From a bacterium (lineage in GTDB: Bacteria > Actinomycetota > Acidimicrobiia > Spongiisociales > ZC4RG35), in the NCBI GenBank assembly GCA_024638655.1, contig JAHEJW010000003.1, positions 4,012 to 68,011 on the forward strand: DNA of 64,000 bases, written 5' to 3'. The position numbers and the translations under genes were made by a program. Position 1 is the stretch's first letter. The number at the start of each line of letters is the position of its first letter. The notes beneath the pieces are model-generated. The model saw only the letters and a list, made by a program, of their open reading frames with translations. It did not search any database and was not told the DNA's origin. Below, piece by piece: positions 25,203 through 33,541 of this stretch.

Positions 25203-25214
25203 TGTCTGTAGACA
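25203..25214. promoter_or_regulatory. Short inverted repeat upstream of the FAH-family gene, possible operator
   Basis: TGTCT and AGACA flank a 2-bp spacer 20 bp before the start of the FAH-family gene. The shape resembles GntR-type operators, but a palindrome this short can arise by chance and no GntR gene is in the window. Confidence 0.25.
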
Positions 25215-25258
25215 AACGGTAACCCACCCGGGAGTGCGACTCGAAGCTCAGGAGAGGG

Positions 25259-25747
25259 TCAGGACCCGAAGGGCCGACGCTTCAACAGGTATTCGATTTC
25301 GCGCGGCTTGTTCACCAGGACCGAGCGGTCGATCTCTGCGACCGCCGTCTCACCAGGACGTGTTTCGTGGGGCACTGCCTCGAGCCATCTCTCGCACCGC
25401 TGTACCAGCTCTGTGGGAGCGCCGTCGAAGAATCCGCAGAGGACGAGAGCGGCCTCTATGTCCTCTGGGACGGGGGCCCGTCCGAGGACCGACGACCGCG
25501 CCAGCATCAGCCTGTTGACGACTTGCTCGAGCCGCGGATCGTCGGTCGGTAGCTCTGCCAGTCTGAGAAGCCGCAGCGCATAGCCGGGATCGGGCCCGGT
25601 TACGCCGAATGGTCCCCCTCGGGGCACGTCCCAGGGGCCCTCAGGGATGCCCGGCTTGTCAGATCTTGGGGCATTCGCAGGTCCGGGATGCGGTTCGGGA
25701 GGAGGCAACTCTTCAGCTGTCACCTCCACGTTCGGTTGCTGGGCCAT
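25259..25747 (-). CDS. Hypothetical protein, Pro-rich N-terminus
   Basis: Not recognised. The 162-residue protein has a Pro/Gly-rich, probably disordered first 55 residues, then a helical region (GYALRLLRLAELPTDDPRLEQVVNRLMLARSSVLGR; IEAALVLCGFFDGAPTELVQRCERWLEAVP). No membrane segment, signal peptide or catalytic motif is evident. The ATG at 25747 shares one base with the ilvE stop (TGATG), so translation is probably coupled to ilvE. A TTG three bases earlier is less likely. The good codon composition and coupling argue that it is a real gene. Confidence 0.65.
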   Translation of the reverse strand: MAQQPNVEVTAEELPPPEPHPGPANAPRSDKPGIPEGPWDVPRGGPFGVTGPDPGYALRLLRLAELPTDDPRLEQVVNRLMLARSSVLGRAPVPEDIEAALVLCGFFDGAPTELVQRCERWLEAVPHETRPGETAVAEIDRSVLVNKPREIEYLLKRRPFGS

Positions 25748-26661
25748 CAAATGTAGGTGAGCCAGTGGGCGAAGTCGTCGATCTTTCCCGCGGTGGCGTC
25801 GGCAAACAGGCCTTGTGTCTTGCGGGTGATCGGCCCGGGCTCGCCGAATCCGATCGGTCGGCCGTCGATCTCGCGAATCGGGGTCACCTCGGCCGCAGTA
25901 CCTGTGATGAAGACCTCTTCGGCGGTGTAGAGGCTCCCTCTTGCAAGATCGATCTCTCTCACCTCGATGTCTTCGCGTCGCATGAGCTGAACAACCGAGT
26001 CCCTGGTGATCCCTTCGAGGATCCCGGAGGAGACCGGTGGGGTGTAGACGATCCCCTGGTTGACGATGAACAGGTTCATCCCGCTGCCCTCTGACAGGTT
26101 CCCGGCGTCGTTGAGCATGATCGCCTCGTCGAATCCCGCTCTGACGGCCTCCTGTTTAGCCAGCATGGAGTTGAGGTAGCCGCCCGATCCCTTGGCGGTG
26201 GGTATTAGCGACGTGTGCGAGATGCGTCGCCAGCTGGACACCATTGCTCGAATCCCCTTATGGATCCCATCTTCGCCCAGATAGGCCCCGAACGAGAAGG
26301 CAGCCATCATTGCGTGGACCACGTTGTTCTCAGGATTCAGCCCTATTGCGCCCATGCCGTAGAAGACCAGCGGCCGAATGTAGGCGGACTCGAGCCCGGT
26401 GACCCGAAGCAGCTCCAGGCATGCCTCGTCCAATTGCTCGGCCGTCCACTTCATCGGGATCCCGTAGGCACGCGCCGAGGCTTCGAGACGCATCATGTGC
26501 TCGTGGAGCCTGAATACTGCCGTTCCATTTGGCGTGTCATAGGCGCGGATGCCCTCGAAAACACCCGTCCCGTAGTGGAGAGCGTGGGCCAGGAAGTGAA
26601 CGGTGGCCTCGTCCCATGGGACCAACTCACCGTCGTTCCAGATATGTGATGACGGTTCCAT
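25747..26661 (-). CDS. ilvE: Branched-chain amino acid aminotransferase
   Basis: A 304-residue fold-type IV PLP enzyme. HALHYGTGVFEGIRAY near residue 30, IPTAKGSGGYLNSMLAK with the PLP-binding Lys, EAIMLNDAGNLSEGSGMNLFIV and the FITGTAAEVTPI block are diagnostic for IlvE group I. It transfers amino groups between glutamate and Leu/Ile/Val keto acids. The ATG at 26661 lies 8 nt after TAGCCT on the minus strand (26670-26675), with no Shine-Dalgarno. It is divergent from pgpA (72 bp apart). Confidence 0.94.
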   Translation of the reverse strand: MEPSSHIWNDGELVPWDEATVHFLAHALHYGTGVFEGIRAYDTPNGTAVFRLHEHMMRLEASARAYGIPMKWTAEQLDEACLELLRVTGLESAYIRPLVFYGMGAIGLNPENNVVHAMMAAFSFGAYLGEDGIHKGIRAMVSSWRRISHTSLIPTAKGSGGYLNSMLAKQEAVRAGFDEAIMLNDAGNLSEGSGMNLFIVNQGIVYTPPVSSGILEGITRDSVVQLMRREDIEVREIDLARGSLYTAEEVFITGTAAEVTPIREIDGRPIGFGEPGPITRKTQGLFADATAGKIDDFAHWLTYI

Positions 26662-26733
26662 GCGGCCAGAGGCTACCTGGCCGCAGACGCTGCTGAAACC
26701 GTGTTCCCGATCCACAGCTCCTAGGCTCGCCCG

Positions 26734-27192
26734 GTGCGGAGACTCGTCGCCTCCTGGTTCGGATCAGGGCTCGTGCTCGGCCACATCCGGGGCAGCGACA
26801 GCGGCTCGGGAACGGTGGGTGCGCTGGTGGCCTTCATCGTCTCCATGGCGGTCGGCGAGTATCTCGGCGTCTGGGCTCAGGTGGCCGGCCTCGGATTGGT
26901 GACGGTCACCAGCGTGTGGGTTACACGCCAATTTGCGGCCGAGGAGGGAGACGCCGGCTGGATCGTAATCGACGAGGCAGCGGGGACCTTCGTCGCAACC
27001 GTCGGTCTGACTATCTCACCGGCCGCAATAGCTGCCTTCCTGGTGTTCCGGGCAGCAGACATATTCAAGGGAGTCTTTCCCGGGGTCTCCGCAGCGGACA
27101 GGATGGAGGGCCCCCTCGGCATCACGGCCGACGACCTCGTCGCCGGTGCCTATGGGCTGGTCGCCGGCCAGGCGGTGCGAATTCTGCTGTAG
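26734..27192 (+). CDS. pgpA: Phosphatidylglycerophosphatase A
   Basis: A 152-residue membrane protein of the PgpA family. EEGDAGWIVIDEAAGTFVA carries the conserved acidic residues, and VFRAADIFKGVFPGVSAADRMEGPLGITADDLVAGAYG is the characteristic C-terminal block. It dephosphorylates phosphatidylglycerol phosphate in phospholipid synthesis. The GTG start at 26734 lies 6 nt after TAGGCT (26722-26727). The Usp gene follows after 22 bp on the same strand. Confidence 0.88.
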   Translation: MRRLVASWFGSGLVLGHIRGSDSGSGTVGALVAFIVSMAVGEYLGVWAQVAGLGLVTVTSVWVTRQFAAEEGDAGWIVIDEAAGTFVATVGLTISPAAIAAFLVFRAADIFKGVFPGVSAADRMEGPLGITADDLVAGAYGLVAGQAVRILL

Positions 27193-27214
27193 ATTCCAGG
27201 ACTGGAGGTCATAA

Positions 27215-27655
27215 ATGGACTGGCAAGTCAACACGGTGGTCACCGGGGTGGACGGATCCGAAGGGAGCCGCCGGGCCGCTGAGCACGCCGCAGCGATCGC
27301 GAGGCATTGGAGTGCGAAACTCCTGCTGGTGACGGTCGTGCGCACACCCGAGGGGTGGTGGGGCATCGGCGGTGCGCCGCCGTCGCCAGAGGCGCTCTCC
27401 GCCGCTCTGATCGAGGGTCAGCAGAAGATCCTCAGTGAAATCGAGGGCCATCTCGAATTGGACGGGATCGAGCACGAGACGGTCGAGGAGTTGGGAGATC
27501 CGGTGTCGAGGCTGGTGGATGTGTGCGACGAGAACGATGCAGATCTGCTGGTCATCGGAAGAAGGGGCGCAGGATTGGCCGAGCGGATAATCCTCGGTTC
27601 AGTAGCCGATCGGCTATGTCACATGGCTCCTTGTCCCGTTCTCATCATCCCCTGA
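27215..27655 (+). CDS. Universal stress protein (UspA family)
   Basis: A 146-residue single-domain Usp. VVTGVDGSEGSRRAAEHAAAIA is the N-terminal strand and helix, and VIGRRGAGLAERIILGSVADRL carries the ATP-binding Gly-x2-Gly-x9-Gly-Ser type motif, followed by PCPVLIIP. It is a cytosolic ATP-binding stress protein with no catalytic assignment. It is probably co-transcribed with pgpA. It converges on the DUF427 gene with an 18-bp gap, around which a 6-bp-arm hairpin (27670-27688) may help end transcription. Confidence 0.9.
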   Translation: MDWQVNTVVTGVDGSEGSRRAAEHAAAIARHWSAKLLLVTVVRTPEGWWGIGGAPPSPEALSAALIEGQQKILSEIEGHLELDGIEHETVEELGDPVSRLVDVCDENDADLLVIGRRGAGLAERIILGSVADRLCHMAPCPVLIIP

Positions 27656-27673
27656 GGAGTCTGATCGGAAGGG

Positions 27674-27958
27674 TCAGGATTCGACCCTGACTCCCCGCCA
27701 GAATGCGACGCGATCCTTGATGTCCTTCGCCGCCTTCGAGGGGTCTGGATAGTAGAAAGCACCGTCGCGTGCTCGGTCACCATCAACGACGACGTCGTAG
27801 TAACTGGCGACACCCTTCCAGAAGCACCTCGTGTGACTGTCGGAGTCCTCGAGGAATTCGGGCTTGACGGAGTCGATGGGGAAGTAGTGATTGCCCTCCA
27901 CGACGATCGTCTCATCACTCTCGGCTATGACCTGGCCGTTCCAGACCGCTTTTGGCAA
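27674..27958 (-). CDS. DUF427 domain protein
   Basis: A 94-residue protein consisting of one DUF427 domain: KAVWNGQVIAESDETIVVEGNHYFP, HTRCFWKGVASYYDVVVDG and NGAFYYPDP-like AFYYPDPSKAAKDIKDRVAFW. The family forms a small beta fold, is common in actinobacteria, and has no assigned reaction. The start is divergent from cofC, with 74 bp between them. Confidence 0.85.
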   Translation of the reverse strand: MPKAVWNGQVIAESDETIVVEGNHYFPIDSVKPEFLEDSDSHTRCFWKGVASYYDVVVDGDRARDGAFYYPDPSKAAKDIKDRVAFWRGVRVES

Positions 27959-28032
27959 CAGAGTTCCTCTCTCGGCGTTCGGCGTTTCCCAACCGCTGCA
28001 CTTCGGGGCCTATTCCCCCTAGCGTTGCCATC

Positions 28033-28620
28033 GTGCCGACCGTCGCCGTCATTCCCGTGAAGTCGTTCAGCGCCGGCAAGCAACGGCTCGCCACGGCCAT
28101 CAGCCCGTCCGCCCGGTCGAGTCTCGGCAAGGCCATGGTCGCGCATGTTTCGGACGTAGTGGTCACTGCTGGTCTGATCCCCGTCCTAGTGACAGCAGAT
28201 GCGGAGGTCGCCATGTGGGCAACTGGCAAGGGGATACCCTCCATTCCAGACCCCGGCGAGGGACTGGACGCGGCTGCCATGGCAGGAGCCAGATGGGCCG
28301 CGACGAGCAACAGCAGCTGGATGATCCTCCACGCAGATCTGCCCCTCCTCTCGGTCGCCGATATCCATCGCTTCATGACAGTCTCCACAGGCGGTGAAGC
28401 CATTGCTCCATCGTCTGATGGCGGCACCAGCGCAATCATGTCGCCAAGGCAACTCGACTTCGCCTTCGGGCCCGGCAGCTTCTCCAAACACCTGGCGAGA
28501 ATGGCTGCGCCCACGGTTGTGGCGCTCACAGGATTCCTGCACGACCTCGACTCGCCTATCGACCTGGAGTCTGCTCGCACCCATCCACGAGGGCAATGGA
28601 TCGAGACCGCTCTGCAATGA
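28033..28620 (+). CDS. cofC: 2-Phospho-L-lactate/PEP guanylyltransferase (CofC/FbiD)
   Basis: A 195-residue nucleotidyltransferase: PVKSFSAGKQRLA is the nucleotide-binding opening, followed by LVTADAEV, ILHADLPLLSVADI and HDLDSPIDLE, all in CofC order. It couples GTP to a C3 phospho-acid (2-phospholactate, PEP or 3-phosphoglycerate depending on the organism) in coenzyme F420 synthesis. Presence of two F420-type LLM oxidoreductases in the window agrees. GTG at 28033 lies 7 nt after TAGCGT (28020-28025). The stop overlaps the glycerate kinase ATG by 4 bp. Confidence 0.88.
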   Translation: MPTVAVIPVKSFSAGKQRLATAISPSARSSLGKAMVAHVSDVVVTAGLIPVLVTADAEVAMWATGKGIPSIPDPGEGLDAAAMAGARWAATSNSSWMILHADLPLLSVADIHRFMTVSTGGEAIAPSSDGGTSAIMSPRQLDFAFGPGSFSKHLARMAAPTVVALTGFLHDLDSPIDLESARTHPRGQWIETALQ

Positions 28621-29783
28621 GAGAAGCGATACGTCATTGGCTCGACGTGGCGATCGACGCAGTCGACCCCCGCCGCCTCACGTTCGAGGCACTCAGAGAC
28701 GAGCGCATCGACCAGCGAACCTTGATAGCGATAGGCAAGGCCGCCCCGGCCATGTGTCACGGCGCCGCCGATGCCCTTGGACCAGTGCGTGGTGTTTGTG
28801 TGGCGGCTTCCAAGTCCGACGTCCCGGCGGGAGTCGAACTGCTGGTCGGCGATCATCCTGTCCCCGGCGAGGCCAGTCTTCGGGCCGGGCACCGGGTGCT
28901 CGAGATCGCGACGGATGCCGATGACGGTTGCATTGCGCTGATCTCAGGCGGAGGGTCTTCGCTGTGCGAATGGCCCAGACCCGGCGTCGATCTGTCATTC
29001 ATCCAAGAAGCCAATCGTCGGCTCTTGTTGGCCGGATCTTCGATCGAGGAGACGAATCTCGTGCGAGGGCACCTGTCCGCGATCAAATGTGGAGGACTGG
29101 CCAGAGCGAGCCGGAAAGGATTCGAGACCCTTGTCCTCTCGGACGTGGCGGGGGCAGGTCCCGAAGTCGTCGCCTCAGGACCAACCCTGGAGATGAGTCA
29201 TGACCCTGTGAGAGCGCTGGCGATTCTCGAATCAGTCGGAATAGAGGTCCCAGCCTCCGTATCCGGGGCCATGATGAGACCCCCAGGGCAGGGATCGGCC
29301 GGAACCCGCGTGGAGGTGATCGGCGATGGCTTGAAGGCTGCCAGGGCGATATCCGAGGCCGCAGACGCCGATGGCGTCCAGACCCGGCTCCACCCGAAAT
29401 GGCTGACAGGCGATCCGGGACAGACCCTCGACGCCTTTTTCGAGGGAGCCGGTCAGGGCCTGAGTATCGGTGCAGGCGAGACCGCTCCGAAAGTGGTCAG
29501 CGGTGGTCGAGGTGGGCGAAACACCCACGCCGCTCTCCTCGCCGCGACACGGATCGCTGAGACAGATCTGCTGTTCTCGGCTTTTGCCACAGATGGTGTT
29601 GATGGAGCAGCGGAAGCCGCCGGTGCGATAGTGGACGGGGGCACGCTGGCCCGAGGAGGGGATCCGACCGAGAGCCTCGCTCTTTTCGACTCGGCCGCCT
29701 ATCTCGATCGCAGTGGGGATCTCGTTGTGACCGGCCCGACAGGCACCAATGTCGCCGATCTATGGCTGCTCTGGCAACCATGA
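28617..29783 (+). CDS. Glycerate 2-kinase (MOFRL/DUF4147 family)
   Basis: A 388-residue protein of the GckA/TtuD family. LIAIGKAAPAMCHGAADAL, LISGGGSSLCEWP, VRGHLSAIKCGGLARAS and the C-terminal VVSGGRGGRNTHAALLAAT with FATDGVDGAAEAAGAIVDG (MOFRL domain) are diagnostic. The known reaction is ATP plus glycerate to 2-phosphoglycerate. ATG at 28617 overlaps the cofC stop (ATGA), so translation is coupled. That pairing suggests, but does not show, that it makes or recycles the C3 phospho-acid used by CofC. An earlier in-frame start at 28596 is possible. Confidence 0.88.
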   Translation: MREAIRHWLDVAIDAVDPRRLTFEALRDERIDQRTLIAIGKAAPAMCHGAADALGPVRGVCVAASKSDVPAGVELLVGDHPVPGEASLRAGHRVLEIATDADDGCIALISGGGSSLCEWPRPGVDLSFIQEANRRLLLAGSSIEETNLVRGHLSAIKCGGLARASRKGFETLVLSDVAGAGPEVVASGPTLEMSHDPVRALAILESVGIEVPASVSGAMMRPPGQGSAGTRVEVIGDGLKAARAISEAADADGVQTRLHPKWLTGDPGQTLDAFFEGAGQGLSIGAGETAPKVVSGGRGGRNTHAALLAATRIAETDLLFSAFATDGVDGAAEAAGAIVDGGTLARGGDPTESLALFDSAAYLDRSGDLVVTGPTGTNVADLWLLWQP

Positions 29784-29826
29784 CAGCCGTCGGAATCTAT
29801 ATTGAAGGGGTCGCGAACAGGCATAC

Positions 29827-30540
29827 ATGGAGACAGACAACAAGACGGTCGTAGTCACAGGGGGAACAGGCGGACTCGGTTCGGCGCTCGTCGGCCGACT
29901 GATAGATCGGGGCTATCGGCTCGCAGTCACCTACATCATGCCCGAGGAGGCCACGACCTTCGAGGAGTCTTTCGAGGCAGACGACGATCGGCTCATGTTG
30001 ACCCGCGTCGACGCCACCAACCCGGAGGCGGTCGCCACCCTCTTCAAGAACGTGTCCGACACTTGGGGCGAGATCCACGGTCTTTGCGCTCTCGTGGGAG
30101 GCTGGGCCGGTGGTCGCGACGTCGAGGAGACCGACGACGTCCGATTCGAGCGAATGCTCGATCTCAATCTGAGGTCGGCCTTCTATGCAGTGCGCTCGGC
30201 GGTTCCCTATCTCAAAGAGGCAGGATGGGGCCGGATCGTGCTGGTGGGGAGCAGGGGGGCAGTCGACTTTCCGGAGGGACAGGCCGCGTTCAACATCGCC
30301 AAGGCGGGAGTCGTTGCTCTGGGCAAGACCGTCGCCGCGGAGTTGGAGGGTTCCGGCGTCACGGCCAATGTCCTGATGCCATCGGTCATCGACACTCCGG
30401 CAACCCGCGAGTCGCTTCCGTATGCCGACTATGTGAACTGGCCGACACCAGACGAAATCGCCTCGGTCGTGGAGTTCCTCGTCAGCGAGGAATCCGAGGT
30501 GATGAACGGCGCCCTGGTCCCCGTTTACGGCCGCGCGTAG
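29827..30540 (+). CDS. Short-chain dehydrogenase/reductase with Phe in place of the catalytic Tyr
   Basis: A 237-residue SDR. The cofactor loop is TGGTGGLGSA (residues 11-20), the catalytic Asn114 is in DLNLRSAF, Ser142 is in VLVGSRGAV, and Lys159 is in FNIAKAGV. Position 155, where SDRs carry the catalytic Tyr of YxxxK, is Phe, at the right spacing (13) from Ser142. It is therefore either inactive as a dehydrogenase or uses another residue. The overall frame resembles FabG-type reductases. Its last 16 bp overlap the convergent DUF2332 gene. Confidence 0.85.
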   Translation: METDNKTVVVTGGTGGLGSALVGRLIDRGYRLAVTYIMPEEATTFEESFEADDDRLMLTRVDATNPEAVATLFKNVSDTWGEIHGLCALVGGWAGGRDVEETDDVRFERMLDLNLRSAFYAVRSAVPYLKEAGWGRIVLVGSRGAVDFPEGQAAFNIAKAGVVALGKTVAAELEGSGVTANVLMPSVIDTPATRESLPYADYVNWPTPDEIASVVEFLVSEESEVMNGALVPVYGRA

Positions 30541-31532
30541 AGCTCGATCCACTCACCGTGCGGATGGGCCTGACCTATCTGTGCAAGCCCTCTGCCCCGG
30601 TCGGCCGCGATCGTCACCCAATCGTCACCGGCTGCGAGAAACTCGAATGACACCCTACGCACGATCCGCCTCCGCCCGGCGTTCTCTATCGCGCGATAAA
30701 GGGAGTCTCGCTGAGCAGTCGTGAACTGGATCAGAACCATCGAATTCATCACAACCACCGGCTCGTCGTGCGGCAATGAGCCAATGGCTTCGGAGAGAGT
30801 CTCACTGGCATCCCCGGCCCTCAGTTCCATGGGAACCCCAGCGGCGAGATCCAGCGCCCTTGCCAGACGGGCCCGCCGATCGTGATGTTCGGGCCAGATG
30901 AGCGCCACCAGCCAATCCCGTTCATCCCGGTCATCGAGATCGATCGGGTTGAGGTCGAGCCCGGTCCGACTCAATGCGTGGAAGCCTCTTGGTCTGACAC
31001 GTCCGCCTCGTGAATCCGCATCGAGGAGAACCGGGGAGTCGGATGGGCCCCACTCCACCTCATCCCATCGATACCTGTAGAGGTCCATCGCCAGGTTGAG
31101 CCCGGCGCTGGCACCGATCTCGATGAGGTGAAAGGATTCGAGGCCGGTCTCCCAGACCGCCGGGAGCAGAGCAGAGCACCTCTTGATCTCGTTGGTCTGG
31201 GTGTAGCGGCTATTGCTTGTCTCGACGATCCACGCCTCGTTCTCGAGGACGAACTCCTTGAACGGCCCCACAGCCCCTTCTGGTGGCTTCGATCGCTCCA
31301 CGAGACTCGGATAGTGATGCCTCAGATCTGTTTCCGCATGTCTCATCAGGAGGAACTGGACCGATGCAAAAAGGAGATTGGGAGCGGGCCGGTGCTCAAT
31401 TCGGCGAAGCACGCTCATCAGCTCCGGGTCGTCGGCGACAAATGAGGCGAGGGTGTGATAGAGCGGCGAGCCGTGGGCGCGTCGGCTCCAACTTCTGACG
31501 TATTCGGGAGTCACCTCCTGGCGATCGGTCAA
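30525..31532 (-). CDS. DUF2332 family protein, methyltransferase-like
   Basis: A 335-residue protein of the DUF2332 family. It has a helical N-terminal part (PNLLFASVQFLLMRH) and a Rossmann-like region with LIEIGASAGLNLAMDLYRYRW, which resembles a SAM-binding loop, then RTGLDLNPIDL and MNSMVLIQFT. The family is frequent in actinobacteria and lacks an assigned function. The start is uncertain: TTG at 31532 overlaps the rnhA stop (TTGA) and is preferred; GTG at 31514 is next. It overlaps the SDR gene tail-to-tail. Confidence 0.75.
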   Translation of the reverse strand: MTDRQEVTPEYVRSWSRRAHGSPLYHTLASFVADDPELMSVLRRIEHRPAPNLLFASVQFLLMRHAETDLRHHYPSLVERSKPPEGAVGPFKEFVLENEAWIVETSNSRYTQTNEIKRCSALLPAVWETGLESFHLIEIGASAGLNLAMDLYRYRWDEVEWGPSDSPVLLDADSRGGRVRPRGFHALSRTGLDLNPIDLDDRDERDWLVALIWPEHHDRRARLARALDLAAGVPMELRAGDASETLSEAIGSLPHDEPVVVMNSMVLIQFTTAQRDSLYRAIENAGRRRIVRRVSFEFLAAGDDWVTIAADRGRGLAQIGQAHPHGEWIELYARP

Positions 31533-32176
31533 AACTCGTTCCGCCGATAAGCCGTTGCCAGAGCGTCCGCGTACTCGTTCCAACGGTTCCCGCTGTGCGC
31601 CGCTATCCATCGGAGACCCACGTCAGGGAGAGCTCGAAAGAGCCGATAGGCCTCCTTGACCAGCTCCAAGTTGGCTATCGGTCCAGGAGACTTCTTCTTC
31701 CAACCTCGCTGCTCCCAGCCCTCGGCCCACTTGGTGATGATGTTCACCACGAGCTGTGAATCGCTGTACACGTCTATCGCCTGGCCGGGCGGAATCATGC
31801 GGAGACCTGCGATGAGAGCGGCAAGCTCCATCCTGTTGTTCGTGGTGTGGGCTTCAGACCCGTAGTCCTCGGCAACTACCTCGTCGTCAACCACCAGAAC
31901 CGCCCCCCAACCGCCGGGGCCTGGATTCCCCTCTGATGCGCCATCGGTGAACACCCCGGTGCTAGGACCGCCCTCGAACGTCTCCAGCACCTCCGTCGTC
32001 GTCATGTCACGTCGCTTCGATGCGGACGGCTTCGCCTCAGGGGTGTTGCCCGAGGGTGACCCGGACTTCGAGCCGTTCCGACAATCCATGCAATGTCGAG
32101 GAACCCAACCTGGGTATCGATCGAGGACGTCCTGACGGAGTTCGAAGTCCTTCCCGCAGGTCTGGCAGGTGAACAC
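31529..32176 (-). CDS. rnhA: Ribonuclease HI with N-terminal zinc ribbon
   Basis: A 215-residue protein. Residues 1-34 form a four-Cys zinc ribbon (Cys4, Cys7, Cys29, Cys32), then a charged linker, then a complete RNase HI domain: FTDGASEGNPGPGGW (first Asp), NNRMELAALIAGL (Glu), YSDSQLVVNIITKWAEGW (Asp) and AAHSGNRWNEYADALA (last Asp). It cleaves RNA in RNA-DNA hybrids. The GTG start at 32176 directly abuts the stop of the phosphatase gene. The zinc ribbon is not part of standard RNase HI and may help nucleic-acid binding. Confidence 0.88.
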   Translation of the reverse strand: MFTCQTCGKDFELRQDVLDRYPGWVPRHCMDCRNGSKSGSPSGNTPEAKPSASKRRDMTTTEVLETFEGGPSTGVFTDGASEGNPGPGGWGAVLVVDDEVVAEDYGSEAHTTNNRMELAALIAGLRMIPPGQAIDVYSDSQLVVNIITKWAEGWEQRGWKKKSPGPIANLELVKEAYRLFRALPDVGLRWIAAHSGNRWNEYADALATAYRRNEF

Positions 32177-33421
32177 TCAATCGGCTTCCAACTCGAGACC
32201 CTCGAGGTGGGGAGCAACCGAGTAGTCGAGGATCTCTGGACCCCGATCGGTGAGAGCGATGTGGGTGACCGATGTGTTTTCCGGCGTGGACAGCGACTCT
32301 GCGTAGGTGTCTTTAGTCATGGTGAGTGATGACACAAAGGAGCGGATGGCGCCCCCATGGGCGACCACTGCCGTCTGCTCCTCATCGTCCGTCGCCAGCC
32401 GGCTGACGGCGGTGGCGAAGCGCGAGGTGAGCTCGCCCCAGCTTTCCCCGATCTCGCCCCGCTTGAGATCGACCCCGTCCCGGTAGATCGTCTCCATGAC
32501 ACCCGGCCAGCCCTCGGCGATCTCGTCGAAGGTCAGGCCCTCCCAGCGCCCCATATGGATCTCCTTCAGCTCGTCTACCTCGACCACGCCGTTGCGGGCG
32601 ACATGGCTCGCCGTGCTTCTTGCGCGCTTCAGTGGCGATGCATAGACGGTCCTGAGGCGCCCGTACCACTCGCCGAGTGCCTCCGCTTGCTTCCTTCCGA
32701 CTTCGTCGAGGCCCCAGTCCTCGTGACCCTGCCATCGGCGTTCGACATTCGCCTGTGTCCGGCCATGGCGAATCAGCGCCAGGACCGGCGAGCCCTGCCC
32801 CAAGTGCTCCCTCACCAGTGGCGACTCGGGGCCGAGATGCCCGACGTCGTTGAATGACGCGAGGCGGGGTCGCCCGAATTGGTAGACCACACGTGTGATC
32901 CCGGTGTTGAGGGTGAAGGCGTGCGCTCTCCTTCCCGGGCCCGGGAGGTGACGATGGAGCACCGCCTGAAGGAATCCACCATGGGTCACCACGACGACCT
33001 TCTGGTCTACCTCCATCGACTCGGCCAGGCGGTCCACCGCGTCCAATGCCCGGCGCCCTGCCTGGTCGAGGCTCTCCCCAGTCCGGCCCATCGGGATCTC
33101 CCGATTCGCAATCGCCTCCTGGAGCTCTTGTCCGTCCTCGGCTCTGATCTCCTCGAGACTGCGGCCCTCCCAGACGCCGAGATCGATCTCGATGAAGCTC
33201 TCGTCGATCTCGATGCTCGCCGCAAACGACTCAGCTGTTGCCCGCGCTCGCTCCAGCGGGGAGCTGACGACCCGGTCGAAGTGCCAACCCGATAGACGAC
33301 GGCCCAGGTGTTGGAGGGTGTCGCGGCCCTGATCGCTGAGCGGTCCGTCGGTCCGCCCGTTCCAATAGCCATCACGATTGGCCTGAGACTCTGCGTGCCG
33401 GATGAAGACGATCTCTTTCAC
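32177..33421 (-). CDS. Double-domain histidine phosphatase (phosphoglycerate mutase superfamily)
   Basis: A 414-residue protein with two tandem histidine phosphatase domains. The first starts IVFIRHAESQANRDG with SSPLERARATAES; the second, from about residue 213, starts LALIRHGRTQANVERRW with ASPLKRARSTASH. Each has the phospho-accepting RHG/RHA motif and a later conserved His (VVVTHGG and AVVAHGG). The proteins may act on small phosphoesters such as sugar or nucleoside phosphates. The adjacency to RNase HI recalls actinobacterial fusions of RNase HI with a phosphatase domain (as in mycobacterial Rv2228c). The start is GTG at 33421. Confidence 0.85.
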   Translation of the reverse strand: MKEIVFIRHAESQANRDGYWNGRTDGPLSDQGRDTLQHLGRRLSGWHFDRVVSSPLERARATAESFAASIEIDESFIEIDLGVWEGRSLEEIRAEDGQELQEAIANREIPMGRTGESLDQAGRRALDAVDRLAESMEVDQKVVVVTHGGFLQAVLHRHLPGPGRRAHAFTLNTGITRVVYQFGRPRLASFNDVGHLGPESPLVREHLGQGSPVLALIRHGRTQANVERRWQGHEDWGLDEVGRKQAEALGEWYGRLRTVYASPLKRARSTASHVARNGVVEVDELKEIHMGRWEGLTFDEIAEGWPGVMETIYRDGVDLKRGEIGESWGELTSRFATAVSRLATDDEEQTAVVAHGGAIRSFVSSLTMTKDTYAESLSTPENTSVTHIALTDRGPEILDYSVAPHLEGLELEAD

Positions 33422-33541
33422 TGTGACGAGTCCTGTCGCATCGACGACCCATGATGGCGCGACGAAAGGTTGTTGGCGAAGTTATCGGAAAGGGGACGCC
33501 TGGGCATGTAGGTTCCATTCAGGCACGAGAAAGGATGAAGA

